NCBI RefSeq assembly: GCF_003347015.1
Contig: NZ_PNFB01000006.1
Coordinates: 62,001-126,000, forward strand
Direction of reading: 5' to 3'
DNA from: Brachybacterium sp. YJGR34
GTDB taxonomy: Bacteria > Actinomycetota > Actinomycetes > Actinomycetales > Dermabacteraceae
Length of the DNA stretch: 64,000 nucleotides
A program made the translations under genes and the position numbers. Below the pieces are notes generated by a model. That model did not search any database, was not told the origin of the DNA, and was given only the letters and a program-made list of their open reading frames with translations. Positions 16,905-25,802 of the stretch are shown here, one piece after another (positions within the stretch are counted from its first letter, which is position 1; every line of letters starts with the position of its first letter).

Positions 16905-16910
16905 TACCCT
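16905..16910 (+). promoter_or_regulatory. leaderless -10 box of the histidine phosphatase gene
   Basis: TACCCT, 6 nt before the GTG start at 16917. The intervening GGAGGC looks like a ribosome site but is too close to serve as a normal one. Confidence 0.55.
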
Positions 16911-16916
16911 GGAGGC

Positions 16917-17570
16917 GTGAGCGACCCTGCCACCCCCGCCGCCCGCCCCGCGACCCTCGTGCTGCTGGTCCGCCACGGGCGGACCCCGACCACCGGGCGC
17001 GACCTGCCCGGCCGCGCTCCCGGCCTGTCTCTCGACGGGAGCGGACGCGACCAGGCCCAGCGCCTCGCCGCACGTCTCGCCGGGCTGCGGATCGACGCCC
17101 TGTACAGCTCCCCGCTCGAGCGGGCGCAGGAGACCGCCGCCCCGACGGCGCGACGCACGGGCCTGGCCGTCCGGGAGGAGCCGGGGCTGCTCGAGGGCGA
17201 GTTCGGCGACTGGACCGGCCGGCCCCTCGCGGAGCTGACCGCGCTGCCGGCCTGGCAGGACGTGCAGCGCCACCCGGCGGGCTTCCGCTTCCCCGGCGGG
17301 GAGAGCTTCGCCGAGATGCAGGCGCGGATGGTCGGGACGATCGAGCGTCTGCGGCGGGAGCACGAGGGAGGCACCGTGGTCTGCTTCTCCCACGCCGATC
17401 CGATTCGTCTCCTCCTCGCCCACGCGCTGGGCACCCCGCTGGACGCCTTCCAGCGGATCAGCGTGGGGACCGCCTCGGTCTCGGCGATCTCCTACGCGAC
17501 CGACCGGGACCCGGTGGTGCTCACCGTCAGCTCCACCACGGACTCCCTCGCCCAGCTGACCGCCTCATGA
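16917..17570 (+). CDS. histidine phosphatase family protein (MSMEG_4193-like)
   Basis: The 217-residue protein has the phosphoglycerate-mutase-like core: LLVRHGRTPTTG (catalytic His and Arg), SSPLERAQETA, LLEGEFGDWTG (acid Glu) and VVCFSHADPIRLLL (second His). The GTG start at 16917 leaves only a short tail before the RHG motif and fits a leaderless transcript. It overlaps the SCO1664-type gene by ATGA. In many actinobacteria this pair lies beside a DUF3090 gene and mshC, but neither is present here. Confidence 0.85.
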   Translation: MSDPATPAARPATLVLLVRHGRTPTTGRDLPGRAPGLSLDGSGRDQAQRLAARLAGLRIDALYSSPLERAQETAAPTARRTGLAVREEPGLLEGEFGDWTGRPLAELTALPAWQDVQRHPAGFRFPGGESFAEMQARMVGTIERLRREHEGGTVVCFSHADPIRLLLAHALGTPLDAFQRISVGTASVSAISYATDRDPVVLTVSSTTDSLAQLTAS

Positions 17571-18307
17571 CCGCCGAGGACGCCGCGCGCGAGCTGCTCG
17601 GGGCCGCGAGGCCCGGCGCGGAGGGGGAGCTGCTCGCCTCCGGGGAGATCCTGCCGATCGCCCGGCTGGTCAGCTCGAACCAGACCTTCCTGGTCGAGAT
17701 CCGCGACGGGCAGGATGCGGGCTGGGCCGTGTACAAGCCGGTGCTGGGGGAGCGGCCGCTGGAGGACTTCCCGCCCGGGCTGCATCGCCGGGAGCGGGCC
17801 GCATACCTGCTCAGCGAATCCCTCGGCTGGGGCCTGGTCCCCGAGACCGTCGTGCGCGAGGACGGCCCCTTCGGCGTCGGCTCTCTGCAGCGCTTCGTCG
17901 CGGCGGATCCCGAGGAGCACTACTTCACGCTCCTGGGTCGGGATCCGGGCACCGACGACGCCCTGCGCCGCCTGGCGGTCTTCGACCTCCTGGTCCGCAA
18001 CACGGATCGCAAGGCCGGGCACGTGCTCCTCGACGACGCGGAGCGGATCTGGGGCATCGACCACGGACTGTGCTTCCACCCCCACGCGCCGCTGCGCACC
18101 GTCATCTGGGACTTCGCGGGGGAGGCGATCGACCCCGGCCTGGTCGAGGACGCCGCGGCCCTGATCGACGAGGTCCCCGCCGTGCTCGCCGCGGTCCTCG
18201 AGCCCGAGGAGATCCGGGGCCTGCGCGGACGAGCACGGTTCCTGCTCGCCGCGGGCGCTCTGCCCGAGGACGCGACGGGGATGGCCTTCCCCTGGCCGCT
18301 CATCTGA
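17567..18307 (+). CDS. SCO1664 family protein (PI3/4-kinase-like fold)
   Basis: The 246-residue protein has GWAVYKPVLGERPLEDFP near the N-terminus (ATP-binding Lys), VFDLLVRNTDRKAGHVLL and GIDHGLCFHP, the conserved kinase-like loops of the SCO1664 family. The biochemical role is undefined. The family is a widespread actinobacterial partner of the histidine phosphatase encoded immediately upstream, with which it overlaps by 4 bp. Confidence 0.8.
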   Translation: MTAEDAARELLGAARPGAEGELLASGEILPIARLVSSNQTFLVEIRDGQDAGWAVYKPVLGERPLEDFPPGLHRRERAAYLLSESLGWGLVPETVVREDGPFGVGSLQRFVAADPEEHYFTLLGRDPGTDDALRRLAVFDLLVRNTDRKAGHVLLDDAERIWGIDHGLCFHPHAPLRTVIWDFAGEAIDPGLVEDAAALIDEVPAVLAAVLEPEEIRGLRGRARFLLAAGALPEDATGMAFPWPLI

Positions 18308-18351
18308 GCCGGGCCCGCGGGGCGGCACCGCCGCCGGCCCGCGGCGGCGGG

Positions 18352-18357
18352 TAGGTT
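18352..18357 (+). promoter_or_regulatory. leaderless -10 box of the GNAT gene
   Basis: TAGGTT, 6 nt before the ATG at 18364. Confidence 0.55.
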
Positions 18358-18363
18358 GCGGCC

Positions 18364-18918
18364 ATGCGATTCACCGACCTCGGCGCCCGGCTCGATGCGC
18401 TCGTGCAGAGACTCCGGGACCGTGCGCGACCGGGGACGGGCGGCGAGCTGCGGCTCGGGGAGCGGACGTACCGCATCGGAAGAGCACGGCGCGAGGACGT
18501 CCCCGCGATCCGTGACCTGCTGCGGGACGACGCGCTCGGCCGCGACCGCGAGCTCACGGCCGCGGAGGACTCCGCGTACCAGGCTGCCTTCGACCGGGTC
18601 GCACGGGACCCCGCGCATCTGCTCGCGGTGGTCCGCGACGAGGCCGGGGAGATCGTGGGGACGATGCAGCTGACCCTCCTGCCGGGCCTGTCCCGCCAGG
18701 GCGCCACCCGCCTCCAGATCGAGGCCGTGCGCGTGGCGCGGACGGAGCGCTCCCGCGGGCTGGGCGGCGCGATGTTCGCGTGGGCCCATAGCCACGGCCG
18801 TGCCCGCGGGGCCACGCTCGCCCAGCTGACCACCGACCTGAGCCGGGACGGAGCGCGCGCCTTCTACGCCCGGCTCGGGTACGAGGAGTCCCACGCCGGC
18901 CTCAAGCGTCCCCTGTGA
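18364..18918 (+). CDS. GNAT family N-acetyltransferase
   Basis: The 184-residue protein has the GNAT core from about residue 35: YRIGRARREDVPAIRDLLRD, IVGTMQLTLLPGLSRQGATR, EAVRVARTERSRGLGGAMFAW with the RGLGG acyl-CoA loop, and ARAFYARLGYEESH at the end. The 35-residue N-terminal extension is charged and helical. It is monocistronic and probably leaderless. The substrate is unknown. Confidence 0.8.
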   Translation: MRFTDLGARLDALVQRLRDRARPGTGGELRLGERTYRIGRARREDVPAIRDLLRDDALGRDRELTAAEDSAYQAAFDRVARDPAHLLAVVRDEAGEIVGTMQLTLLPGLSRQGATRLQIEAVRVARTERSRGLGGAMFAWAHSHGRARGATLAQLTTDLSRDGARAFYARLGYEESHAGLKRPL

Positions 18919-18971
18919 GCGACCGGCTCCGATCGCGCGGGGCGGGACTACTCACCGCCGCCGATTCCGGC

Positions 18972-18977
18972 TAAGGT
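18972..18977 (+). promoter_or_regulatory. -10 box of hppA
   Basis: TAAGGT gives a leader of about 85 nt before the hppA start. A GAGGAGG ribosome site lies 5-6 nt from the ATG at 19068. Confidence 0.4.
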
Positions 18978-19067
18978 GCCCGGCACGCCCCCTGTGACCG
19001 CGGGCACACCCGGAAGGCTGCGGCCCGGGGGAGCCGTCGATGCTCACGACGAGGTGAGGAGGACCTG

Positions 19068-21389
19068 ATGGGACCGGAGTCGATCGAGCTGTCCGCGGCG
19101 AGTCTCACCACGGTGGGGGTGATCGCGGTGATCGCCCTGCTGGCCCTGGCGATGGCGCTGCGGTTCCGCACCGAGGTGCTCCGTGCCGAGGCCGGCACCG
19201 CGAACATGAACGCCGTCGCCGCGGCCGTGCAGGAGGGGGCCGCGGCGTTCCTGCGGCGGCAGCTGCGCACCCTCGGGGTGTTCGCGGTGATCGCCGTCGT
19301 GCTGCTGATGCTGCTCCCGGTGCACGCCTCGACGGGGGCGGACGCCGTGCTGCTGCGCGGCGCGCGCTCGGCGGCCTTCCTCGTCGGTGCCGCCTTCTCC
19401 GGCCTCATCGGCTATCTCGGCATGTGGCTCGCGGTGCGCGCGAACGTGCGGGTGGCGGCGGCCGCCCAGGCCTCCGGCCGCGACATCGCCGCCCGGATCG
19501 CCGTGCGCACGGGAGCCTGCGTCGGGATGGCGACCATCGGCTTCGGCCTGCTGGGCGCGGGCACGGTGGTGCTGCTGTTCCGTGGCGACGCCCCGCTGGT
19601 GCTCGAGGGCTTCGGCTTCGGGGCGGCGATGGTCGCGATGTTCATGCGCGTGGGCGGCGGCATCTTCACCAAGGCGGCCGACGTCGGCGCCGACCTCGTG
19701 GGCAAGGTCGAGCAGAACATCCCCGAGGACGACCCGCGCAACGCCGCGACCATCGCGGACAACGTCGGCGACAACGTGGGCGACTGCGCGGGGATGGCCG
19801 CGGACCTCTTCGAGTCCTACGCGGTGACGCTGGTCGCCGCGCTGATCCTGGGCCGGGCCGCCTTCGGTGAGGCGGGCATGGTGTTCCCGCTGCTGGTCCC
19901 GGCGATCGGGGTGCTGACCGCGCTGATCGGCATCTACCTCACCGCGCCGCGGGCCGGGGAGTCGACCCTGCGCGCGATCCGCCGGGCGTTCCTGATCTCC
20001 GCCGCGATCTCCGCCGTGCTGTGCACGGCGGCCGCCTACCTCTATCTGCCGGGCAGCTTCGCCGAGCTGGGGACCGGGGACGTGGGTGCGGCGGTGGACG
20101 ATCCGCGGCTGGTGGCCGCGGCCTCCGTCGTGATCGGCATTGTGCTCGGGGTGCTGATCCTCTTCCTCACCGGCTACTACACGAGCACCGAGGACCGCCC
20201 GGTGAGGCAGGTCGCCGCCACCTCCCGCACCGGCGCGGCGACCGTGGTCCTCGCCGGGTTCTCCCTGGGGCTGGAGTCCGCGGTCTTCACCGCGCTGGTC
20301 ATCGGCGCCGCGGTCTTCGGCACCTTCCTCCTGGGCGGCGCCGGGGTGGCCGGCCTGTTCGCCGTCGCCCTGGCCGGCTGCGGGCTGCTGACCACCGTCG
20401 GCGTGATCGTCACGATGGACACCTTCGGCCCGGTGACGGACAACGCGCAGGGCATCGCCGAGATGTCCGGGGACGTCGACGACGAGGGCGCCCAAGTGCT
20501 CACCGAGCTCGACGCCGTCGGCAACACCACCAAGGCGATCACCAAGGGCATCGCGATCGCCACCGCGGTGCTCGCGGCGACCGCCCTGTTCGGCTCCTAC
20601 ACCGACGCGATCCGCGGCGTGCTGGGGGAGCGGTACGAGGACTTCCTCGCCCAGTCCGTCGTCTTCGCCCCGCCGACGCTGGTGGGCGTGGTGGTCGGCT
20701 CCTCCGTGGTGTTCCTGTTCTCGGGGCTCGCGATCAGCGCCGTCGGCCGCGCCGCGGGCGCCGTGGTCCACGAGGTCCGCCGGCAGTTCCGGGAGATCCC
20801 CGGGATCATGGACTACAGCGCGAAGCCCGAGTACGGACGGGTGGTCGACATCGTCACCCGGGACTCGCTGCGCGAGCTGGCCACCCCGGGCCTGCTCGCC
20901 GTCGCCGCCCCCATCGCCGTGGGCTTCGGCCTCGGAGCGCCTGCGCTCGCCGGCTATCTGGCCGGGGCCATCGCCACCGGCGTGCTGATGGCGATCCTGC
21001 TGGCCAACTCCGGCGGCGCCTGGGACAACGCCAAGAAGATCGTCGAGGACGGGCACCACGGCGGCAAGGGCTCCGCCGCCCACGAGGCCACGATCATCGG
21101 CGACACCGTCGGCGATCCGTTCAAGGACACCGCCGGACCGTCCATCAACCCGCTGATCAAGGTGATGAACCTGGTCGCGGTGCTGATCGCCCCGGCCGTG
21201 GTCGGGATGTCCGCGCTCAGCGGGGAGGCGAACCCGCTGCGCTTCGCGATCGCCGGCGCGGCGGTGCTCGTCATCGCCGTCGCGGTCGCGGTGTCGATCC
21301 GGCGGGGGATCGCCGTCGAGGTGCCGGCCGACGGGGAGACGCCGCGCGAGGAGGCGCCGCGGCGGGAGGCGGAGCTCGAGGAGAGCTGA
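19068..21389 (+). CDS. hppA: K+-independent proton-translocating pyrophosphatase
   Basis: The 773-residue membrane protein, with about 16 helices, couples PPi hydrolysis to H+ transport. The active site is complete: GGGIFTKAADVGADLVGKVE, then EDDPRNAATIADNVGDNVGD, and later GGAWDNAKK with SAAHEATIIGDTVGDPFKDT. The key position in GNTTKAITKG is Lys (about residue 489), with Thr three residues on. This is the K+-insensitive, H+-pumping class; K+-dependent enzymes have Ala. The Lys/Glu-rich tail is cytosolic. It stands alone, convergent with the APH-like gene with a 15-bp gap. Confidence 0.93.
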   Translation: MGPESIELSAASLTTVGVIAVIALLALAMALRFRTEVLRAEAGTANMNAVAAAVQEGAAAFLRRQLRTLGVFAVIAVVLLMLLPVHASTGADAVLLRGARSAAFLVGAAFSGLIGYLGMWLAVRANVRVAAAAQASGRDIAARIAVRTGACVGMATIGFGLLGAGTVVLLFRGDAPLVLEGFGFGAAMVAMFMRVGGGIFTKAADVGADLVGKVEQNIPEDDPRNAATIADNVGDNVGDCAGMAADLFESYAVTLVAALILGRAAFGEAGMVFPLLVPAIGVLTALIGIYLTAPRAGESTLRAIRRAFLISAAISAVLCTAAAYLYLPGSFAELGTGDVGAAVDDPRLVAAASVVIGIVLGVLILFLTGYYTSTEDRPVRQVAATSRTGAATVVLAGFSLGLESAVFTALVIGAAVFGTFLLGGAGVAGLFAVALAGCGLLTTVGVIVTMDTFGPVTDNAQGIAEMSGDVDDEGAQVLTELDAVGNTTKAITKGIAIATAVLAATALFGSYTDAIRGVLGERYEDFLAQSVVFAPPTLVGVVVGSSVVFLFSGLAISAVGRAAGAVVHEVRRQFREIPGIMDYSAKPEYGRVVDIVTRDSLRELATPGLLAVAAPIAVGFGLGAPALAGYLAGAIATGVLMAILLANSGGAWDNAKKIVEDGHHGGKGSAAHEATIIGDTVGDPFKDTAGPSINPLIKVMNLVAVLIAPAVVGMSALSGEANPLRFAIAGAAVLVIAVAVAVSIRRGIAVEVPADGETPREEAPRREAELEES

Positions 21390-21404
21390 GCGCCCCAGCG
21401 GGGA

Positions 21405-22304
21405 TCAGGCCGCGGCCGCGACGAGTCGCGCCAGGGTGCTGCGGCCCAGCTCCGCCATCGCCGGATGGGAGGTGTCGTAGTACCAGACCAGCCCGATGGC
21501 CTGCTCGAAGGCCCAGCCACGGCCCCGCTCCCACTCCTCGTCGCCGCAGCCCAGTGCGCTGCGCAGATGCTCCCGGGCGCCCTCGTCGAAGAGGTGCCAG
21601 GCGGCGACGAGGTCCAGCGCGGGGTCTGCCGGTCGGGTGCCGCCGGTGTCCAGCACGCCCACCAGCCGGCCGCCGGCGACCAGGAGGTTCGCGGGGATCA
21701 GATCGGTATGGCACAGGGCGAGGCGCGGGGGCGCGGGCAGTTCGCGCAGGCGCTCCCACTGGGCACGCAGCGGGGCGGTCTCCAGCAGTCCCTCCGATCG
21801 CGCCAGGCAGTCGCGGACCCAGTCGTCATGGGCGCGGAGCGTGCCGCCGCGGCCCGGACCGGTGAAGCGCCGGCCCGTGACGTCGACCGCGCGCAGGGAC
21901 GTGATGAGCGCGGCGAGGTCCTCGGCGAGGGAGATCTCCTCGCGGTGGCCCCGGGGCGAGGCGACCGTGCCGGGCAGCCAGGTCTGGAGGTTCCAGGGCA
22001 TCGGGACGCCGTGCCCGGGGCGGCCGACGACCAGGGTCCTCGGTCCCGGGACCGGCGAGACGGCGGCGAAGAGGGCCATCCGCTCCGCGTCCTCGCGCAG
22101 CCAGCGCTCCGCGTCCGCCGCCGGGGCGTGGGCCTGCCGCGGGAAGCGAGCGGTCGCCTCCTCCCCCACGCGGTAGATGGTGTTGACCGTGCCGCCGGCC
22201 TCCAGCGCGGTGATCTCCTCGCCGGCGAACTGCGGCGCCTGGTCCTGGAGCAGTGCGCGGACCTGGTCCGTGGTCACGGTGAGCTCATCGACATGCAGCG
22301 GCAT
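21405..22304 (-). CDS. aminoglycoside phosphotransferase-like (APH) family protein
   Basis: The 299-residue protein has the APH/choline-kinase fold: GGTVNTIYRVGEEATARFP (nucleotide loop and Lys/Arg region), the Brenner catalytic loop LALCHTDLIPANLLV with Asp and Asn in place, and VLDTGGTRPADPALDLV, the DFG-like metal motif. Both catalytic loops look functional. It may phosphorylate an aminoglycoside, another antibiotic or a metabolite. Resistance is not implied by the sequence alone. Confidence 0.75.
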   Translation of the reverse strand: MPLHVDELTVTTDQVRALLQDQAPQFAGEEITALEAGGTVNTIYRVGEEATARFPRQAHAPAADAERWLREDAERMALFAAVSPVPGPRTLVVGRPGHGVPMPWNLQTWLPGTVASPRGHREEISLAEDLAALITSLRAVDVTGRRFTGPGRGGTLRAHDDWVRDCLARSEGLLETAPLRAQWERLRELPAPPRLALCHTDLIPANLLVAGGRLVGVLDTGGTRPADPALDLVAAWHLFDEGAREHLRSALGCGDEEWERGRGWAFEQAIGLVWYYDTSHPAMAELGRSTLARLVAAAA

Positions 22305-22364
22305 GGCGTCAGTGAACACCGTTGTCGCGGCCGGGGCCAGCGGGATTCCCGCGCGGGCTCCCGC

Positions 22365-22979
22365 TCAGCCGGTCGGAGCCTCTCCGTCGGGGCCGGCCTC
22401 GGGCGCGGGGCCCGCGTCCTCCTCGCGCAGGCGCGGCTCGACCCGCTTCCCGGGCGTGTACCCGGCCTTGTCCGCGTAGAACGCGCGGATCCGGTCCATG
22501 TCCGCGGCGACCTCGCCGGTGAGCTCGAGGGTGGGCCCCAGGCCGGTGGTCATGGTGGTGCGGTCCACGAAGCCCAGCGTCACCGGCAGCTGGGCGGTGC
22601 GGGCGATGCGGTAGAAGCCGGACTTCCAGTGCGTGTGCCCCCCGCGTGTGCCGTCGGGCGTGATGACCAGGCCGAACACCGTGCCGGCGTGCACCTGGTC
22701 CACCACCTCCTCGACCACGCGGGCGGGATCGGAGCGATCCACGGGGATTCCTCCCAGGGCGCGCATGACCGGCCCCTTCCACCCGGTGAACAGGTCGTGC
22801 TTGCCCAGCCAGCGCAGCGGGATCCGGTGCCTCCAGGCGATCGCGAGCATGAAGACGAAGTCCCAGTTCGAGGTGTGCGGCGCCCCGAGGATCACGGTGG
22901 GACGCTCCGGGCGTCCGGCACCGGCGAGCGTCCAGGGGCTGAACGCCCAGAAGGTGCGGGCGAGGAGGCGTCGGATCAT
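22365..22979 (-). CDS. 1-acyl-sn-glycerol-3-phosphate acyltransferase-like protein
   Basis: The 204-residue PlsC-fold protein has the catalytic HxxxxD as APHTSNWDF, a LFTGWKGPVMRALGGIPVDR block and TPDGTRGGHTHWKSGFYRIA in place of the usual FPEGTRS. This short form with PDGTR is common in actinobacteria as a putative membrane lipid acyltransferase. The C-terminal 25 residues are low-complexity. TAGGTT (minus strand) lies exactly 6 nt before the ATG. Confidence 0.75.
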   Translation of the reverse strand: MIRRLLARTFWAFSPWTLAGAGRPERPTVILGAPHTSNWDFVFMLAIAWRHRIPLRWLGKHDLFTGWKGPVMRALGGIPVDRSDPARVVEEVVDQVHAGTVFGLVITPDGTRGGHTHWKSGFYRIARTAQLPVTLGFVDRTTMTTGLGPTLELTGEVAADMDRIRAFYADKAGYTPGKRVEPRLREEDAGPAPEAGPDGEAPTG

Positions 22980-22985
22980 GACGTC

Positions 22986-22991
22986 AACCTA
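22986..22991 (-). promoter_or_regulatory. leaderless -10 box of the acyltransferase gene
   Basis: TAGGTT on the minus strand, 6 nt before the ATG. Confidence 0.55.
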
Positions 22992-23099
22992 GGCCACCGC
23001 CGCTCTCCGGGGGGTGGCGCTCCCGTGGGTGGACGGGTGCGGTGCGGGACGGTCCGCCGGATCGGGGGTGACGGGCCGTCGGGCGGCGGTGCCGGCCGG

Positions 23100-23540
23100 T
23101 CACTCGGCCCCGGGCTTCCGGCGGGTGCGCTTGACGTCCCCGCGGCGACGCTTCGCCTCCAGCCGTCGGCGCTTCGACCCTTTGGTGGGGCGCGTCGCCC
23201 GCCGCACCACGGGCGGCGCGACCGCCTCCCGCAGCAGCGCCGCGAGCCGCTGCCGGGCCGCGATGCGGTTCTGGCGCTGGGAACGCTGCTCGGAGGCGGT
23301 GAGGGTCAGCACGCTCCCGGCGAGCCGCGGCGCGAGGCGGGACAGGGCGCGGTCGCGCTGGACCTCGTCGAGCGCGGAGGTGGTCGCGAGGTCCAGGCTC
23401 AGCTGCACCCGGGAATCGGCGGTGTTGACGCCCTGCCCGCCGGGGCCCGAGGCGTGGGAGAACTGCTCGATCAGCTCCGCGTCCGGGATCTGCAGCCCGT
23501 GCGGCGCACCGGGGCCGGGGGTCACCTGCAGATCGTCCAT
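23100..23540 (-). CDS. arfB: alternative ribosome-rescue peptidyl-tRNA hydrolase, ArfB-like
   Basis: The 146-residue protein has the release-factor GGQ loop in FSHASGPGGQGVN near residue 35 and a strongly basic C-terminal tail (RPTKGSKRRRLEAKRRRGD), which in ArfB/YaeJ enters the empty mRNA channel of stalled ribosomes. It hydrolyses peptidyl-tRNA on non-stop complexes. The ATG at 23540 gives the usual short head (MDDLQVTPGPG); an upstream in-frame start would add 42 unrelated residues. Confidence 0.85.
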   Translation of the reverse strand: MDDLQVTPGPGAPHGLQIPDAELIEQFSHASGPGGQGVNTADSRVQLSLDLATTSALDEVQRDRALSRLAPRLAGSVLTLTASEQRSQRQNRIAARQRLAALLREAVAPPVVRRATRPTKGSKRRRLEAKRRRGDVKRTRRKPGAE

Positions 23541-23647
23541 CTCCCCAGTGTCCCGGATCCTGCCGAGCAGCGGTCGCCGCCCCTCCGGAGAGGTCGTCGC
23601 GCGGGGGAGGGGTGGCCGATCCGTCCCGGCGGGGGCACGATGGAGGT

Positions 23648-23962
23648 ATGGCTGATCCGACGACACTCCTCACCCCCGACGAGATCTCCGAGGCCGACCT
23701 CCCCGACTGGCAGCAGGAGGGCGAGACCCTCACGGCCCGCTTCGCCACCGGTGACTTCGCCACCGGGCTGCAGCTGGTCCAGAGCATCGGCGCCTCCGCC
23801 GAGGAGGCGAACCACCACCCCGACCTCCTCCTCACCTACCCCTCTGTCGCCGTGACCCTGACCAGCCACGACGTCGGTGGGATCACCAGGCGCGACCTCG
23901 TCCTCGCCCGCACCGTCAGCGAGCACGCCGCCGCCCTCGGCATCGGCGCCGCGCAGGACTGA
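23648..23962 (+). CDS. 4a-hydroxytetrahydrobiopterin dehydratase (PCD/PhhB)
   Basis: The 104-residue protein carries the active-site motif EEANHHPDLLLTYPSVAVTL, with the paired His and Pro of pterin-4a-carbinolamine dehydratases, then TSHDVGGITRRDLVLA. It recycles oxidised pterin cofactor. No aromatic amino acid hydroxylase is in the window, so a moonlighting or molybdopterin-linked role is possible. GGAGG lies close to the ATG. Confidence 0.88.
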   Translation: MADPTTLLTPDEISEADLPDWQQEGETLTARFATGDFATGLQLVQSIGASAEEANHHPDLLLTYPSVAVTLTSHDVGGITRRDLVLARTVSEHAAALGIGAAQD

Positions 23963-24065
23963 GATCCCCGCGCCGCGCAGCGCGGCCGCCGAGCGCACCG
24001 CGAAGCGTCCCGGGATGAGCAGGGCGGTCTCGCCGCCGCTCCCTCCGCGGTGGGAGGATGGCCCG

Positions 24066-25727
24066 ATGACCGCCACCCTCGTCGCCCATGGCCTGGCCGG
24101 AGGGTACGGCCACCGCACCCTCTTCGAGGGGCTCGACCTCACCGTCGCGCCCGGCGACGTGGTCGGCGTGGTGGGAGCCAACGGCGCCGGCAAGTCCACC
24201 CTGCTGCGTCTGCTCGCCGCCGAGGACCTGCCTCAGGAAGGGGCCGTCACCCTGTCCCCGTCCGGGGCCTTCGTCGGCCATCTCCCGCAGGAGCACGAGC
24301 GCGTGCCCGGCGAGACGGTCGCCGGATACATCGCCCGCCGCACCGGCTGCGCTCGGGCGAGCGCGGAGATGGACGCGGCGGCCATGGCCCTGGCTGAGCA
24401 GAGGGCACCCGGCGCGCCCGATCCGGCGGAGGTCTACTCGACCGCCCTGGACCGCTGGCTGGCCAGCGGCGCCGCCGACCTCGAGGAGCGCATCCCCGCG
24501 GTGCTCGCCGAGCTGGGACTGCCCGTCGCCCCGGAGGAGGTGCAGCGGACGGTCATGACCTCCCTGTCCGGCGGGCAGGCCGCCCGGGTGGGCCTCGCGG
24601 CGCTGCTGCTGAGCCGTTTCGACCTCGTCCTCCTCGACGAGCCCACCAACGATCTCGACCTCGACGGCCTCGAGCGCCTGGAGGGCTTCGTCCGGGGCCT
24701 GCGCGGCGGGGTGGTCCTGGTCAGCCACGACCGCGAGTTCCTCGCCCGCTGCGTGACCACCGTGCTCGAGCTCGATCTCGCCCAGCACAGCAATCGCGTC
24801 TACGGCGGCGGCTACGAGTCCTATCTCGAGGAGCGCGCCACCCTCCGCCGCCACGCCCGCGAGCGGTACGAGGAGTACGCCGCCACGAAGGCGGACCTCG
24901 CGTCCCGAGCCCGCACCCAGCGCGAGTGGTCGAGCCAGGGCGTGCGCAATGCGATGCGCTCCTCGCCGGACAACGACAAGATCCGCCGCCGCGCCCAGTC
25001 GGAGTCCAGCGAGAAGCAGGCGCGGAAGGTGCGGCAGATGGAGAGCCGGATCGCCCGCCTCGAGGAGGTCGACGAGCCCCGCAAGGAGTGGCGGCTCCAG
25101 CTCGAGATCGCCGCGGCGCCGCGCTCCGGCAGCGTCGTCTCCACCCTCGCCGATGCCGTCGTCGAGCAGGGCGGTTTCACCCTCGGACCAGTGTCGTTGC
25201 AGGTCGACGCCGGGGACCGGATCGGCATCACCGGCACCAACGGCGCCGGGAAGTCCACGCTGCTGCTCACCCTGCTGGGCCGGCAGGCGCCCGTGCAGGG
25301 CTCCGCCTCCCTCGGTGCGAACGTGAGGATCGGCGAGATCGATCAGGCCCGCTCCCTGTTGGAGGGCACCGCGCCGCTCGCCGACGCCGTCGGGGCGCAG
25401 GTGCCGGAGATGACGCCCGCCGAGGTGCGCACCCTGCTGGCGAAGTTCGCGCTGCGCGCCGACCACGTCGGCCGGAGCGTGGGCGAGCTGTCCCCGGGGG
25501 AGCGCACGCGCGCCGCCCTCGCGCTGCTGCAGGCCCGCGGCGTCAACCTGCTCGTGCTCGACGAGCCGACCAATCACCTCGACCTGCCCGCCATCGAGCA
25601 GCTCGAGCAGGCCCTGGAGACCTACGAGGGCACCCTGCTGCTGGTCACCCACGACCGCCGCATGCTCCGGGCCGTCCGCACCGACCGGCGCTGGCACGTG
25701 CAGGACGGACAGGTCCACGAGCTCTGA
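24066..25727 (+). CDS. ABC-F family ATPase
   Basis: The 553-residue protein has two tandem ABC ATPase domains and no membrane segments. Domain 1 has Walker A GANGAGKST, signature LSGGQ and VLLDEPTNDLDL; domain 2 has GTNGAGKST, signature LSPGE and VLDEPTNHLDL. A charged linker from about residue 270 to 350 (rich in Arg, Lys and Glu) corresponds to the P-site tRNA interaction motif. ABC-F proteins act on the ribosome, either as translation factors or as antibiotic target-protection proteins. Which applies here is not clear from the sequence. Confidence 0.87.
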   Translation: MTATLVAHGLAGGYGHRTLFEGLDLTVAPGDVVGVVGANGAGKSTLLRLLAAEDLPQEGAVTLSPSGAFVGHLPQEHERVPGETVAGYIARRTGCARASAEMDAAAMALAEQRAPGAPDPAEVYSTALDRWLASGAADLEERIPAVLAELGLPVAPEEVQRTVMTSLSGGQAARVGLAALLLSRFDLVLLDEPTNDLDLDGLERLEGFVRGLRGGVVLVSHDREFLARCVTTVLELDLAQHSNRVYGGGYESYLEERATLRRHARERYEEYAATKADLASRARTQREWSSQGVRNAMRSSPDNDKIRRRAQSESSEKQARKVRQMESRIARLEEVDEPRKEWRLQLEIAAAPRSGSVVSTLADAVVEQGGFTLGPVSLQVDAGDRIGITGTNGAGKSTLLLTLLGRQAPVQGSASLGANVRIGEIDQARSLLEGTAPLADAVGAQVPEMTPAEVRTLLAKFALRADHVGRSVGELSPGERTRAALALLQARGVNLLVLDEPTNHLDLPAIEQLEQALETYEGTLLLVTHDRRMLRAVRTDRRWHVQDGQVHEL

Positions 25728-25790
25728 CCGGCGCCGGCGCCGGAGCGCCCGCCGGGCATCATGTCCCTGTTCCACGGGGCGGGTCCGCAC

Positions 25791-25796
25791 TAGCCT
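25791..25796 (+). promoter_or_regulatory. leaderless -10 box of ldh
   Basis: TAGCCT, 6 nt before the ATG at 25803. Confidence 0.55.
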
Positions 25797-25802
25797 GAGT
25801 CC

